A stretch of 64,000 nucleotides of DNA. Origin: Phallus indusiatus. Taxonomy: Eukaryota > Basidiomycota > Agaricomycetes > Phallales > Phallaceae. Of the stretch, positions 35,602-45,999 are shown in pieces (position 1 is the first letter of the stretch; every line of letters starts with the position of its first letter). The position numbers were made by a program, and so were the translations under genes. The notes under the pieces were generated by a model, which was not told the origin of the DNA, made no database searches, and saw nothing but the letters and a program-made list of their open reading frames with translations. The stretch is from contig JAQFWX010000008.1 of NCBI GenBank assembly GCA_027605045.1, positions 1,302,001 through 1,366,000 of the forward strand. Reading direction: 5' to 3'.

Positions 35602-38124
35602 ATGGATGGTCGCGACACGACTCTTTCAGTGCTTGACTGGAGCGAAGAGGCTGTTTTACACTGGCTAACTAGTATAGGTTTCCCCCAGTATGAGCAACAA
35701 TTCAGAGGTAAGGTTTATTTCAGTCGATTCTCGTTACTTCACTAGGCTTTCACTCTCCCAATAGCGCACAATATCTCCGGGGATGTATTGACAAGTCTCG
35801 ATCAAGAATCACTGAAAGAAGTTGGCGTGCAAACTATAGGCCAAAGACTTGCCATCTTGAAAGCTGTCTACTACCTCAAACTCTCTTGCAATGTTCCCAT
35901 AGATCCCGATCATTACGTGCCTCCATGTGGGTTTCTTTGTGGAATTCCTCCATTTGATTCGGATCTTTTGAAGCAATTTATTAGCCGAAATAGAAGACGA
36001 TCATGATGGTGTTACTCTAGAAAGTTTACACGAAGTCGTAAAAGATCAAGGTGAATTTCCTTCCCTGTCCTCGCCTTCCACACCTTAAAAAGATTCTACA
36101 ATCCACAGCCGAACGCCTGCGACAACTTGAGTACCAAAATAAGTTACTTCAGTGTGATCTTCAAGTATGCTTGGATGAATTAGGTAGTAACGCCAAAGCG
36201 ATTGCTGCACAGGCTCGGGTAGGTGTTTTAGATTGGTATGATCAAGTGAGGGATATATGTTGACCTCTTCCCATAGTCACAGGTTGAAGAAGTTCCGTTA
36301 AACCGGAAAAGCTCGTTCAGATGGGCAAATTATGCAACCCCCGCTCGTTCGCCGACTCGAATCCCTGTAGAATCAGAGGTCATTGAATCGCCCAAAGTTT
36401 CTCCCTCCGCCCCTGAGCACGATATTCCACCAAATGTTCGCCAAATCATTGACTCAATCTTTATTATTTCTTGCTAAGTTTTTTCATAGTCACCTCCCAC
36501 TCTTAAACCTTCCCGAGAAGCTCCTGTGCTTCCAGACCGTGTTCCATCTCGCCAGCCACATCCTCCGCCAACCCCTAATTCTTTCTCCAACGGTCATTCT
36601 CCCAATAACAGTGCTTCCAGCACGTTACTACCATCAAGTGCTACATCAGCGTCGAAGCCGTCAAGATCAGAAAGTAGCGAAGGGTTGAAGGACGGACTCA
36701 AAAGTTTCAAAGTTAGCCTGGAAGACCCGGCTTGGAAGGTCCTACCCGCGGCTTTAAAGAAATACAAGATCAATAATGATGATTGGCAAAATTACGCTAT
36801 GTTTATTTGCTATGGGAATACAGGTAGCTATCAAAAGACACACGAATCGTTTGAGGTACTGACAATGTCGAGAACGATGTCTCAGTTACGACGAAAAACC
36901 TCTCCTTCTTTTCCAACGTTTGAAGGATGCAAAGAAGAATCCTGTTTTTATGCTAAAACATATTCGTGATATCCGATCCCCCATTGTCTTGGCACAACAA
37001 AAACAAGCTGCTCGCCAGATGGCAAAGGCTAGCGAAGCAGCCTCCTCCGCTTCAACACTGACGCCAACGGCTACTAGAAACGCACCAAAGTCTCAGCGAA
37101 TATCTTCCCTAACAAGACAGCAATCCCTGCGTACGACAACCGGGCGTGATACCCCTCAAACAGCAGGCACGGTTGCAGCCTCTTCTGCTTGGCCAGGCTC
37201 GGACACGTTACCACCATCAACGGACCATAAACCGGAAGATAGGACGTCTCCTGGAGATGAAGAGGGAACTCTAGTCAATAGGGACGCGGGCCCACCCTCT
37301 AGAGAGATATCATATGCTGTCGCAATTTACCCGTATATGGCGGAGCAGGAAGACGAATTTGACGTAGTAGTGTGAGTTATTTCCATCATCAGTTCAAACT
37401 TTAGTTTAGTTATTACTTTCCAGCGGAGACACCTTCCTCATTTTCGAGCGCGCTCGCGGCTGGTGGGTCGTTCAACGAGATCCGACCGGTTTAGGTATCG
37501 TAGAAAACGATCCTGCTAAGCAAGGTTGGGTCCCCGCTGGATGCCTCCTAGAGACTAGTGTTCCAGTCGCATCAGCAATTGCTGAAGCAACTGGCGGTAA
37601 TACCACTGCCGACGGTAAACCCATTCTACCTTTGAGCATCATTTCAACCAGTTTCCCCGGGATTGCATTGATGGATTATACCAAGAAAGGAGATGAAGAA
37701 TTAGACCTTAAAAAGGATGATATTCTGAAAGTATTCAAGCGATATAACCATTGGTCATATGTAAGTTTGTGCTTTTGAGCGATTTTGAACCTTTTATAAT
37801 GCTCAATTTTTCAGGCTGTCAAAGAAGAAGGCGGTGCAAGAGGCTGGGTTCCGGTACGCAACCTTCTCTTTTTGCTTTTTTTTTATTTCAACTAAAATAT
37901 AAACTGAATAGTCATGGTTCATTGGAAAAGCTGGGGCTGGGACTCCTTCCACTCCGAATTATAATCCGCCGGCTTCAGGCACGCAAAGTGTGCAGATGTC
38001 AACACCAATGCTCGAACCCGATATCCGTTACGCCTCTGATGGTGGATTACATTCTTCTGATTCAATCTCTCCTATCTCGCCTGGTTTTCCGCCTGCCGCA
38101 ACTCCTCGACCCACAATCGTATAA
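35602..38124 (+). CDS. UBC2: Ubc2/Ste50-type MAPK adaptor (SAM, RA, two SH3)
   Basis: ATG at 35602-35604 chosen (MDGRDTTLSVLDWSEE) because the frame upstream lacks another ATG. The SAM domain spans the first two exons (VLHWLTSIGFPQYEQQFR, then HNISGDVLTSLDQESLKEVG). Next come a short coiled helix (AERLRQLEYQNKLLQ) and a proline-rich linker, then a Ras-association domain (KSFKVSLEDPAWKVLPAALK ... ERCLSYDEKPLLLFQRLKDA). Two SH3 domains follow (YAVAIYPYMAEQEDEFDVV to GWVPAGCLLE; GIALMDYTKKGDEELDL to GWVPSWFIGK). The stop is at 38122-38124. Ascomycete Ste50 lacks the SH3 pair; Ustilago Ubc2 has it. The protein links Ras/Cdc42 inputs to the pheromone/filamentation MAPKKK. Nine or more exons are inferred from GT-AG signals. 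Confidence 0.9.
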
Positions 38125-38604
38125 TGACAGAGAGAGACCGATCGACCTCTTGTTATTGTTGTCCTATTGTCTCCTTCATGGCGGAATCCCTGTTTTCACC
38201 CGAACACCGAAACTGCCTTCTATTAATCTCGCCGTATGTTTTCAAATGTCTTATTCTATCTCATTTCCGTATATATAGCCGAATTGTTTTGTTTTCTTTG
38301 TTGATGTGTCTGTTTTGTTCCTGTCTGATTATCTCTCAACTGGCTGCATCCATTCAAGGTCTTGACAGTTTTTTTATCTACGGTATCCTTGCATCGTGTC
38401 TCGCTTACTTTTTATTATTTTTTTTTCACTGACCGCTACACTGCTGTAACCCACCTGAATACATTATGAAATGTTTGACAGTTAAATGAAGTAACAGCCA
38501 AAATGCTTTATTGTTGTTCATTGATAAAATACAAGCGTACAAGTGATGATGGAAAAGAATTTAAAAAAAGGATTTGGTAATCCATCTGCTGTTCCAGATT
38601 TGTA
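38125..38604. terminator. Convergent 3' region of Ubc2-like and DnaJ genes
   Basis: The two genes converge here. T-rich stretches and an ATAAA-like string near 38526 are compatible with fungal polyadenylation regions on both strands. No gene is seen. Confidence 0.35.
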
Positions 38605-39906
38605 TTAAGGGCGATTCCACCAATGTTTCTTGGCACGGTCTGGGAAATCGTAGTCATATTCCCAAACACTATCTTTGAGTACGAGCAAACAACTTACTCT
38701 CTGCTTGTGTACCATTATCGGATTGTGGGGGTGGAATGTAACCATTGTTTTCTTGCGGCTGTGGAGGCGGAAGTTGTCTCACGTGTGGAGCATCTGGAAT
38801 ATAACCACCACCACTAGGTTGTTCTATGCCATTAATGGTATACGTCTCTCGGCCATCATGATAAATCCTTCTGACATGCTCGTTACCCTAATGCAGTGTA
38901 AATGAATTGTATTTGACAGGCAATCAGAGAAAAAAGGAACTGACTTGGTCGTCGATTTTTGTCTGAACAGTTTCTGTAACGCCATTTATCATGCGAGCAG
39001 ACGTGCTCTCAGAAACCCATCGGTTTCCATTTGCTCCAGGACTTGTAAAACCTCTTGAAGAACTTTGGTAAGAATAAACCCGCGTGTTGGAGTTGCCTGG
39101 TAAATTAGGCAACATATTGACAGATCCGGACGGTCGGAAACCAAACGGATCGCCAAAAGAGGGGGACTGGGTTATAAATGCGGAATCAAAAAGACTGGGT
39201 CTATTGAAGTGGGAAGGGAATGATGGAAATCCGCCGTTGAAAGGGTCATGATTGAAATCGGCGAAAAATGAATTGAACAATTCGAAGGGGTCTCTAAAAG
39301 CAAAACGCGGTGAATGAGCCGGGAACGGCGAGCGAAAGAAGGGATGGTTGAAAGGATCCTGAGGGAACGTTTGTGGAATGTTGTGATATGGTTGATGAAA
39401 ATCGGTGGGTTTACTGGCTGGTATTTCTTCGGGTGGCGGCCAAGTACCGTAGAGATCATAAAGCTGTTAACAAGTCAAGTTCGTGCATCAAGCCACCACT
39501 GAGGCGAACACTTACCCTTCGCTTGCTGGAATCACTCAAAACTAGCAGTGGAACGATTAGTATATACTTCACATTTTCAATTACCCTAGCTAGGATTGCA
39601 TACTTTCGTAGGCATTATTTACTACAGCGGGTAAATTAGCAGCATTCCCGCGGCTATATGAACAAACTTGATCGAACCTCTTCTAAACTGTTCCTCTGCA
39701 AATACTTTGTCATCAGCTGTGGCTCCTTGAGGAAGTCGATCAGGGTGAGTCTGAAGCGCTCGCTTCTTGTAGGCTTTGCGGACTAGAAGGAGAAAGAGGA
39801 AATGTATTTAGAATATACATTCGAAATAAACATTTCAATACGCACCATCCTCGGGTGAAGAATCCGCGTTTATCCCTAAGATACTGTAGAAATTGTCTGA
39901 AGACAT
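38605..39906 (-). CDS. DnaJ (J-domain) co-chaperone, DnaJB-like
   Basis: Start ATG 39904-39906 (MSSDNFYSILGINADSSPED); a short intron follows, then VRKAYKKRALQTHPDRLPQ with the HPD tripeptide at residues 33-35. The J domain continues through small exons (NNAYEILSDSSKRR, LYDLYGTWPPPEE). The rest is a G/F/P-rich region (DPFNGGFPSFPSHFNRPS) and a segment TETVQTKIDDQGNEHVRRI resembling the client-binding part of DNAJB6-like proteins. A last small exon reads ENSVWEYDYDFPDRAKKH and stops at 38605-38607. There is no zinc-finger CxxCxGxG. It stimulates Hsp70; the specific client is unknown. Confidence 0.85.
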
Positions 39907-40079
39907 GTAGAAGAATGCGATGGAAAGTTGCAAGGGGATATCAGGCGCGTGACACGCACGCTTGATGCGTTACATGCCGAAGAATGCCGAAGAATGCCGA
40001 AAAACGGCATTAACTCTCTCAACTATGGACCTACCAAAACAATGATAATATGGGTCAACACGCCTCGACTAACTTATCC
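39907..40079. promoter_or_regulatory. Compact divergent promoter with ATGCCGA repeats
   Basis: Only 173 bases separate the DnaJ and F-box start codons. Three ATGCCGA units at 10-base spacing (39974, 39984, 39994) end in a perfect short palindrome, ATGCCG-loop-CGGCAT (39994-40010). The duplicated arm near 57370-57405 keeps related CGGCA elements but not the array. A regulatory role is inferred. Confidence 0.4.
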
Positions 40080-42140
40080 ATGATCCACCGTGTCCTACAC
40101 ATTCCAGAAATCCTCAGTCTAATTTTCAAGTTCTCGGATGATTTCGTGCTCAGAAATGCAGCTTTGGTTTGCAAACATTGGATGGACCCAGCCCTAGACC
40201 AATTGTGGAGATCAGTTACAGCCTTGGCTTTATTCCAATTGTTGGCACCGATGCGTCTTATTGACACTCATCCTGATGAGCCGCTTGTGGGTATTGTTAC
40301 TATCAAAATTAAGGTTCTAATCTCTTATTCCTCATTCTCAAGTGGATATTCTCCTCGTACATTGCCCCCTCTGCTTGGTCGCGTTTCGACTTTTATGCCA
40401 ATCGTATCCGGGAGCTAGCCATCGAGGATGATGACCATCGATTGGATCATTCTCTATTCACAGAATTCTCTCGCTCTCGCCCTCGTATGATTGTTCTCCC
40501 TCGTCTGCAGCGTCTTATTTCTTCGACCTCTTGCTTGATACATACCACTACTTTCATGCATTCCGGCGTAAAGTCTTTGTCAATTAGACTCGACGGTCCG
40601 TTCCTAGCAGGCGAAGGTTTCAAAGAAGCCAAGGCATATTTGGTGGAGGTTTCCGCTAGGCTTCCTTATTTGACATCTCTTGACATCAATGCTTCATTTT
40701 CTGTTGTTCGTGTTGAGCGGGAATTGATCGAGCTGCTACGCGGACTATCTAGCCTGGAGAAGCTCGTTTTACCCCGTTACTGGATTACGAATTCTATATT
40801 GACTGCTATCGAAAAACTACCTGGCTTACGAGTCATTGAGTGGGAATACGGCTCCAACGGAGAAGGAGACGTCGAGGATATCACAAACCTCAAATATATA
40901 CCCTCTCAAGGTTCTTTCCCTTCTTTGGTTGACTTTAACATCGAAGCGGATATATCGCCGGTGATGGAAATCTTAGGAGTACCATCATTTGCAAGTCACC
41001 TTGATATGATATACGTCCGCTCCCTAAACCAAGCGTCTCCAACTCAGCTGCACGATCTCCTGGTTCTTTGCAGAATGAACTGTTCTTCCTTAAGTCAGCT
41101 CAGATTAGAACTCTTCCCCAACGAACCACCTGTGGGAGAAAGTTCCTCAGAGAATGTCACCATCGAGACATTGTCACCTGTCCTTTCGTACAAGAACCTC
41201 ACTCATTTCTCACTTCAATATGTTTATGCTGTGTCGCTTACGGACGACGACATTGAGAGCATAGCGCGTGGTTGTCCAGCTCTGATCTTTTTCCATCTTG
41301 CCAAAGACTATTGGTCGCCTGGGGATACAAGATTGACACTGAGGGCGTTAATTCCTCTGGCAAAGTATTGTCATGATCTGAAAGAATTGGGACTTTGTCT
41401 CAATGCTAATGTTATTCCCGAGATTTCTGACCTCACTCCATCTTTTAAACGGATTCGCTCAATCGACTTTGGAAATTCGGCCATTGACTCTAATAGAGTT
41501 GATAAGATTGCTCTATTCCTGAGCTATGTTTGTGTGAGGGAGACAGTCCAACCTCATATTTGCACTGTCGCTATATCGTCAGGAGTGGGCTGGGATCAGA
41601 TATATTTCCGCGTCTTGGAATATTCGTATGACGCATTGCTAGAAAGATCCCAACATTGGTCTGACGTCAACCAACGGCTTGGTATGCTGTTAGCTTTGCG
41701 TGTCGAGGAGCGGATGCGAACGAGACGTCTGGAAGTCGAACTGGAAAAGTTGAGAGCCAAGGAGCAGAGACAACAGAGACATTGGTCACCGTTTACACGA
41801 CGAGATCGGCGTGCACAAAAATTACTATAATTTTTTTGGTCCGTGATTCATTTATTGGTCTTCCTCTTGTCGAGTATTTGTACTTGTTTGTTTTTGTATA
41901 ACTTTCCTACCATTTGTAGACGTTTTTTTTTGAAGTACTACTATTATACAATCGAACTAGCAGTCTAACGAATTCCTCGAAAAAAAACCGATCATTTCAA
42001 ACGAGAAACGAAAACGCCGGGTCTCAACACTGTTGTCCTTGTGCCGAGAGATCAGGAAAAATTAGCTCCAATTAGCTCCACTGTCGGTAACCAATACAGC
42101 CATTCCAGGCGTCTTTCGTTGGAGCTCCTAAAGTTACGCA
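39945..42140. repeat. Large inverted duplication, arm 1 (intact F-box gene)
   Basis: Matches about 52850-57425 in inverted orientation, covering promoter, F-box gene and about 300 bases downstream (GGAGCTCC / TTGGTTACC blocks near 42070-42120 and 52862-52918). The arms are separated by about 10.7 kb containing six genes. Confidence 0.85.
40080..41830 (+). CDS. F-box protein with leucine-rich C-terminal region, copy 1
   Basis: ATG 40080-40082 chosen (MIHRVLHIPEILSLIFKFS); the same Met is conserved in the inverted copy, whereas an upstream in-frame ATG (40050) is not supported there. Exon 1 (40080-40286) holds the F-box (PEILSLIF...ALVCKHWMDPALDQLWR). Exon 2 (40343-41830) reads LWIFSSYIAPSAWSRFDFYA and about 490 further residues with irregular LRR-like strands (LPYLTSLDINASF, LSSLEKLVLPRYW). 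The end is a charged coiled coil (EERMRTRRLEVELEKLRAKE). Total is 564 residues. It probably acts as an SCF ubiquitin-ligase substrate receptor; the substrate is unknown. Confidence 0.85.
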
Positions 42141-42737
42141 AAATTCATCCGAAAGTATTGAACATGTTCGGTGACTAATCGGACGTTATAAGTGGAAAGT
42201 CAATAAACCAATATTTCACGAAACTTTCCACAGCTTTCGCTAGGACCTGGACGAGCAAGGCGTGGGTGGATTGACACGAAATGTCACGCGTCTTTACTTT
42301 GTGACATTGCTTCGCGCACTCGATTTAAGTTATCGCCAGGGTCGACTCGGATCTGCTAGTGAGTATTGGTACAACAAAAGTCTGCTTTTGGGGCTAATCT
42401 GCGACCATTTCCTTTATTGAGAGTCGACGATTCATGTTTTACAAGCTATCCATAAATCATATGAAGACTATATCCCCGGATTCCGGAAGAACATCGCGAT
42501 CTCAGAAAAAGTACTTCTTTACAGCAGTGAAGGTGAGTTCTCGGTTTCTTTGCCCCATTCTTCTTTTGAAACATGTTCTTTCTTCGGATGAATCGCCATC
42601 GTCTGAATCTTAGTTGCTTTAGGACTGAAAGAGTTTTCCAGATATGTTGTACATGACGAACTGCGTATAAAAAGCCTGACAGTCAAGCCCTTCTTTGTAC
42701 ATCCCAAGACAGCTTTCGAGTCCTCTCTCTTGTTCAA
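42141..42737. other. Intergenic 5' of AA9 gene
   Basis: Upstream region of the AA9 gene; a minus-strand 90-codon stretch (42519-42791) overlaps the AA9 first exon and is regarded as a shadow. No other gene seen. Confidence 0.4.
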
Positions 42738-43924
42738 ATGTTTACAAAGGCCTTTGTCGCGCTTACCTCGATTGCCTGCGCTGCAGCACACGGAGGTGTT
42801 CTCTCCTACAACATTGCTGGGACTGAATATAAAGGGTTAGGAAGAATCCAACTCTTCTCAATACATCTACTGATTTTCAATCATTTAGGTTTGTTGCGTA
42901 CAATACACCAACTGGTCAATCAACAATCCAACGTCAGTGGGCCACCTACAATCCAATAACCGACGTGGACGGTTCGTAATTAAAGTTATCCTTATTGTCT
43001 TCACTCATGACATGAATCTAATTCTGAAAAGACCCAAATTTGGCATGCAATGATCCTGGAACAACTACCGATCCCCAATTGACCGCTACTGTAGCAGCGG
43101 GCTCTAGCGTTATCGCGTACTGGAACAACCCTTGGCCACACACGTATGTTGTTCTCTATTTTAAGTGGTCCCCTATTCATTTTTTCTTCTCAGCATTGGT
43201 CCTGTCATGGTTTACATGGTAATGTTTTAAAAGAACCTTCATCTGATGAAAGAGTATTCAGCTCGGCTTGTATTGGTTATCAGGCTAATTGCAATGGTGA
43301 TTGCACGGATGCCACACCTTCAAACCTCGACTGGTTCAAAATCAACGAAGTTGGCCTGGTTTCGGGAACTATTGGAGATGGTGCTTAGCTCTCTCTTTCT
43401 CTTTGGCCTACCTGGTATTCAAAAGACATATTCTAGGAACCTGGGGTATGGGTGAACTCGTTAATGACAACTCATCTTGGACCGTTACGCTACCCTCGGA
43501 ACTGCCGAATGGCAACTACATGCTCAGACATGAACTGCGTACGTTCTATGATCCCAGATTTCTCGTTCGATGACCAAGGCTTTCTTTTTTATAGTTGCAA
43601 TTCATACATCCAATCAACCTCAATTTTATCCTGTAAGCCGTTCCTAAAGCGTTCAGTCAGCTCTTCCCTTAAATCCAACGATTTATTTCAGGAATGCGCT
43701 CAACTGACCATTACAAATGGCGGAAGTGGCAGTCCGGGACCGACCGTAAAGTTCCCCGGGGGATACAGTGCGACCGATCCAAGGTAAACAGCGTGGTTTC
43801 CCTTATTTTTTCGTCAAGAAATAACCAACCTATCAACAGCATCGACATCGACGTATACTCTCAAGGTAACGCGGACAACTCCACGTACCCGATTCCGGGA
43901 CCTGCAGTGTGGCCAGCATCGTGA
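42738..43924 (+). CDS. AA9 lytic polysaccharide monooxygenase
   Basis: Start ATG 42738-42740; signal peptide MFTKAFVALTSIACAAA, so the mature chain begins with His18 (HGGVLSYNIAG), the first copper-brace ligand. Exons read on as FVAYNTPTGQSTIQRQWAT, DPNLACNDPGTTTDPQLTA, NNPWPHTIGPVMVYM (second His ligand region), CNGDCTDATPSNLDWFKI, GTWGMGELVNDNSSW, NGNYMLRHELLAIHTS and QFYPECAQLTITNGGSG (the axial Tyr). It ends PIPGPAVWPAS, stop 43922-43924. Eight to nine exons join in phase. Length (about 230 residues, no CBM1) fits a single-domain AA9. It oxidatively cleaves cellulose or hemicellulose outside the cell; regioselectivity cannot be read. Confidence 0.88.
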
Positions 43925-44245
43925 AAAGAAGTTGTAGTCTCATCGATATCATGCAGATAATATTATGAATATGAACCGTGAATATTTGAATTGTAAATAA
44001 CCGATATTATTCTGAGAATCACATGAATTCAACTTCGTTATATGACTGTGCTTGGAAAATCAGGCCGCCATCGCGCATCGACGACACCGGAAGATTTGTA
44101 AAACCCCAACGTTAAACTAAGAACACAAGATATGTTATTGAAGAACAAATTCAAAGTCACTAGTCAATATTCAATATTCAAATAGTGAGTACTACTGAAC
44201 TGGGCTGATTCCAACTCCGACAAAGGAATTTGGCTCTCAACATTA
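43925..44245. other. Intergenic, AA9 3' region and APH promoter
   Basis: No gene seen in about 320 bases between two plus-strand genes. Confidence 0.4.
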
Positions 44246-45258
44246 ATGTCCACGGTGACATTCGGAACGGATTCTGATGTAGTGTCGACGGAAAACGTGC
44301 ACAAGCATCAGCTTTCGAATTCCTGTATGTCACCTTCACTTCTTTTTCTATGCAGACCGTAAACTAGTGGCTGACAGATAAGCTAGACAATCATTTCCCT
44401 TTACCGTTATGGGAACCAGAACGGCCAATCCTTTCTTTGCGCGACAGCCTCATCCGCCTCTCTCGTAGGCTGATAATTCCTTTTCTCAAATCACGAGGAT
44501 TGAAGCAATATCCACGGACAAACAGCGCTGCAGTTTTTAGAATTGGGCCAAAGCTGGGCATGAAAATAGATTGTTGGGGCCAGTTCTCCGAAGCGAATAC
44601 TTTGCAATTCGTACGCGAAAGGACGACAATACCGGTTCCTATCGTTTTGGATGCTTGGAAACTACGTGGCGTTAGTGTTCTCTTGATGGAATGGATTCCG
44701 GACTGCCAGCCTTTGAAAAACGCGTGGGACTGCTTGACTGATCTGCAAAAGGAAGTCATCGCTACGACTACGAGAGGATACGTCGAGCAAATGCGAGCTA
44801 TTGCTCCCCCAACGAACGTACCTATCTCGGCGATTGATAATGGTCGCCTTTTCCATGACGCCGTTTTGAGTCGGCCCTGTGGTCCTTTCTTCTCCGAGAA
44901 AGATTTCAACGATTTTCTCGTGTCTCGCGTTGAGCCACTCGCAACTGTCCCAAGCGCACGAGAGCAGTTAGACATGATCCACCGTCATTTACGGACGGAT
45001 CATCGAATATTTCTTACGCACGGCGATCTCAACGCGAAAAATATCCTTGTGAACAAGGCGGGACAGGTGGTTGCCATTGTGGATTGGCGGATGTCGGGAT
45101 GGATGCCTGAGTATTGGGAGTACGTGACATGTGCGGACGGCGGGTTTGAGATTCAAGAATGGCCACGTTACGCCAAGTTATTAACATATCCGGATGACCT
45201 GCAACTGGAAGTACACGATATGTTTTTGAAACTGCATGGAGTAGGGCCGTGGTGTTGA
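44246..45258 (+). CDS. APH-family phosphotransferase (aminoglycoside/choline kinase-like)
   Basis: Two exons. ATG 44246-44248 starts a 26-codon exon ending at GTATGT (44325); the acceptor CAG at 44375-44377 joins in phase to YKLDNHFPLPLWEPERPIL. The single-frame run from about 44437 alone would start at a TTG, so the upstream exon supplies the real start. The brace motif LTHGDLNAKNILVNKAGQ and the metal-binding IVDWRMSGWMPEYWEY identify the APH superfamily; EWIPDCQPLKNAW lies in the N-lobe. The fungal relatives are uncharacterised; most are thought to phosphorylate small molecules. No signal peptide. Confidence 0.85.
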
Positions 45259-45533
45259 AGCATTATTGATAATTTAGGAGTATCTTTATTGTCCGTCCGT
45301 CATCTTTCTTCTGTAAATGCTATCATTATATTTTTGTAAAAACTAGTGCTATTAAATTGGAACGATTACATGAACACGAACAATATACCAATATCACTAT
45401 ATCGTTATACAGGTGAATTAACTACAGTGCTTTTTGGAAAAAAAAAGAATGGAATGCCCTAGTCACTAAACGGTGCGATCGAGTTCGTCAACGTTTAGAT
45501 ATACATAACCCATTTGCTAGAACTCACAGGTTT
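45259..45533. terminator. Convergent 3' region
   Basis: Short region between the APH-like (+) and hypothetical (-) genes, AT-rich with poly-A/T runs; presumably holds both polyadenylation signals. Confidence 0.35.
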
Positions 45534-45980
45534 CTAGCGACGCCACAGTTCATTCTTACACGCCTCCAGTTTTGACAGAAGGTCTTCATGACTATAACTC
45601 TGGATTTTAAACTCGGCTTCTCGCAGTTGGTCCAGCACATCTATGATCCAGTTTTGACAATTCCATTGAAAGTCGCCATGGATGATGGGGACAATCGATA
45701 AGAGTTGTTTGAATTCGTTGCGACGCCTGTTGGGGATATATCCAACTTCGACCATGCCCATAAAAGTGGATGATTTGAACGGTTTGATATGTCTGTCTGG
45801 TGCTTGATACGCATACGTCGACGTTGAGCCTTGGATCTGGTACGCCTTTCCAGTTGAGTTGTTCTTCATCAATATCAACGCCCAATGACGAGCGCCCTGA
45901 AGCCTTTCGTGACCATAATGAGCGACGTATAATTTTCTTCCAGAGGAAGAAGATAAATTTAATATTTCGGAATAATACAT
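45534..45980 (-). CDS. Hypothetical fungal protein (YHWALI-type)
   Basis: A 148-residue frame from ATG 45978-45980 (MYYSEILNLSSSSGRKLYVA). Notable segments are YVAHYGHERLQGARHWALIL, AYQIQGSTSTYAYQAPDRH, GMVEVGYIPNRRRNEFKQLL, DFQWNCQNWIIDVLDQL and EDLLSKLEACKNELWRR. The HWALIL strand followed by a Cys-Gln-Asn-Trp helix is found in a family of small uncharacterised basidiomycete proteins; a relation to DUF6914 is possible but not checked. The conserved His and Cys could form a hydrolase-like dyad (speculative). Upstream codons continue open to 46199 but show no similarity, so the internal ATG is preferred. Confidence 0.6.
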   Translation of the reverse strand: MYYSEILNLSSSSGRKLYVAHYGHERLQGARHWALILMKNNSTGKAYQIQGSTSTYAYQAPDRHIKPFKSSTFMGMVEVGYIPNRRRNEFKQLLSIVPIIHGDFQWNCQNWIIDVLDQLREAEFKIQSYSHEDLLSKLEACKNELWRR

Positions 45981-45999
45981 GATGAGGGAATAAAAGTTG

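Noticed and set aside
40442..41830. F-box gene read as a single 462-codon frame from 40442
   Set aside because: That start is a TTG inside exon 2; the F-box exon at 40080-40286 joins in phase and is conserved in the inverted copy.
44437..45258. APH-like gene starting at 44437
   Set aside because: The codon is TTG; a short upstream exon with ATG at 44246 and canonical splice sites gives a better model.
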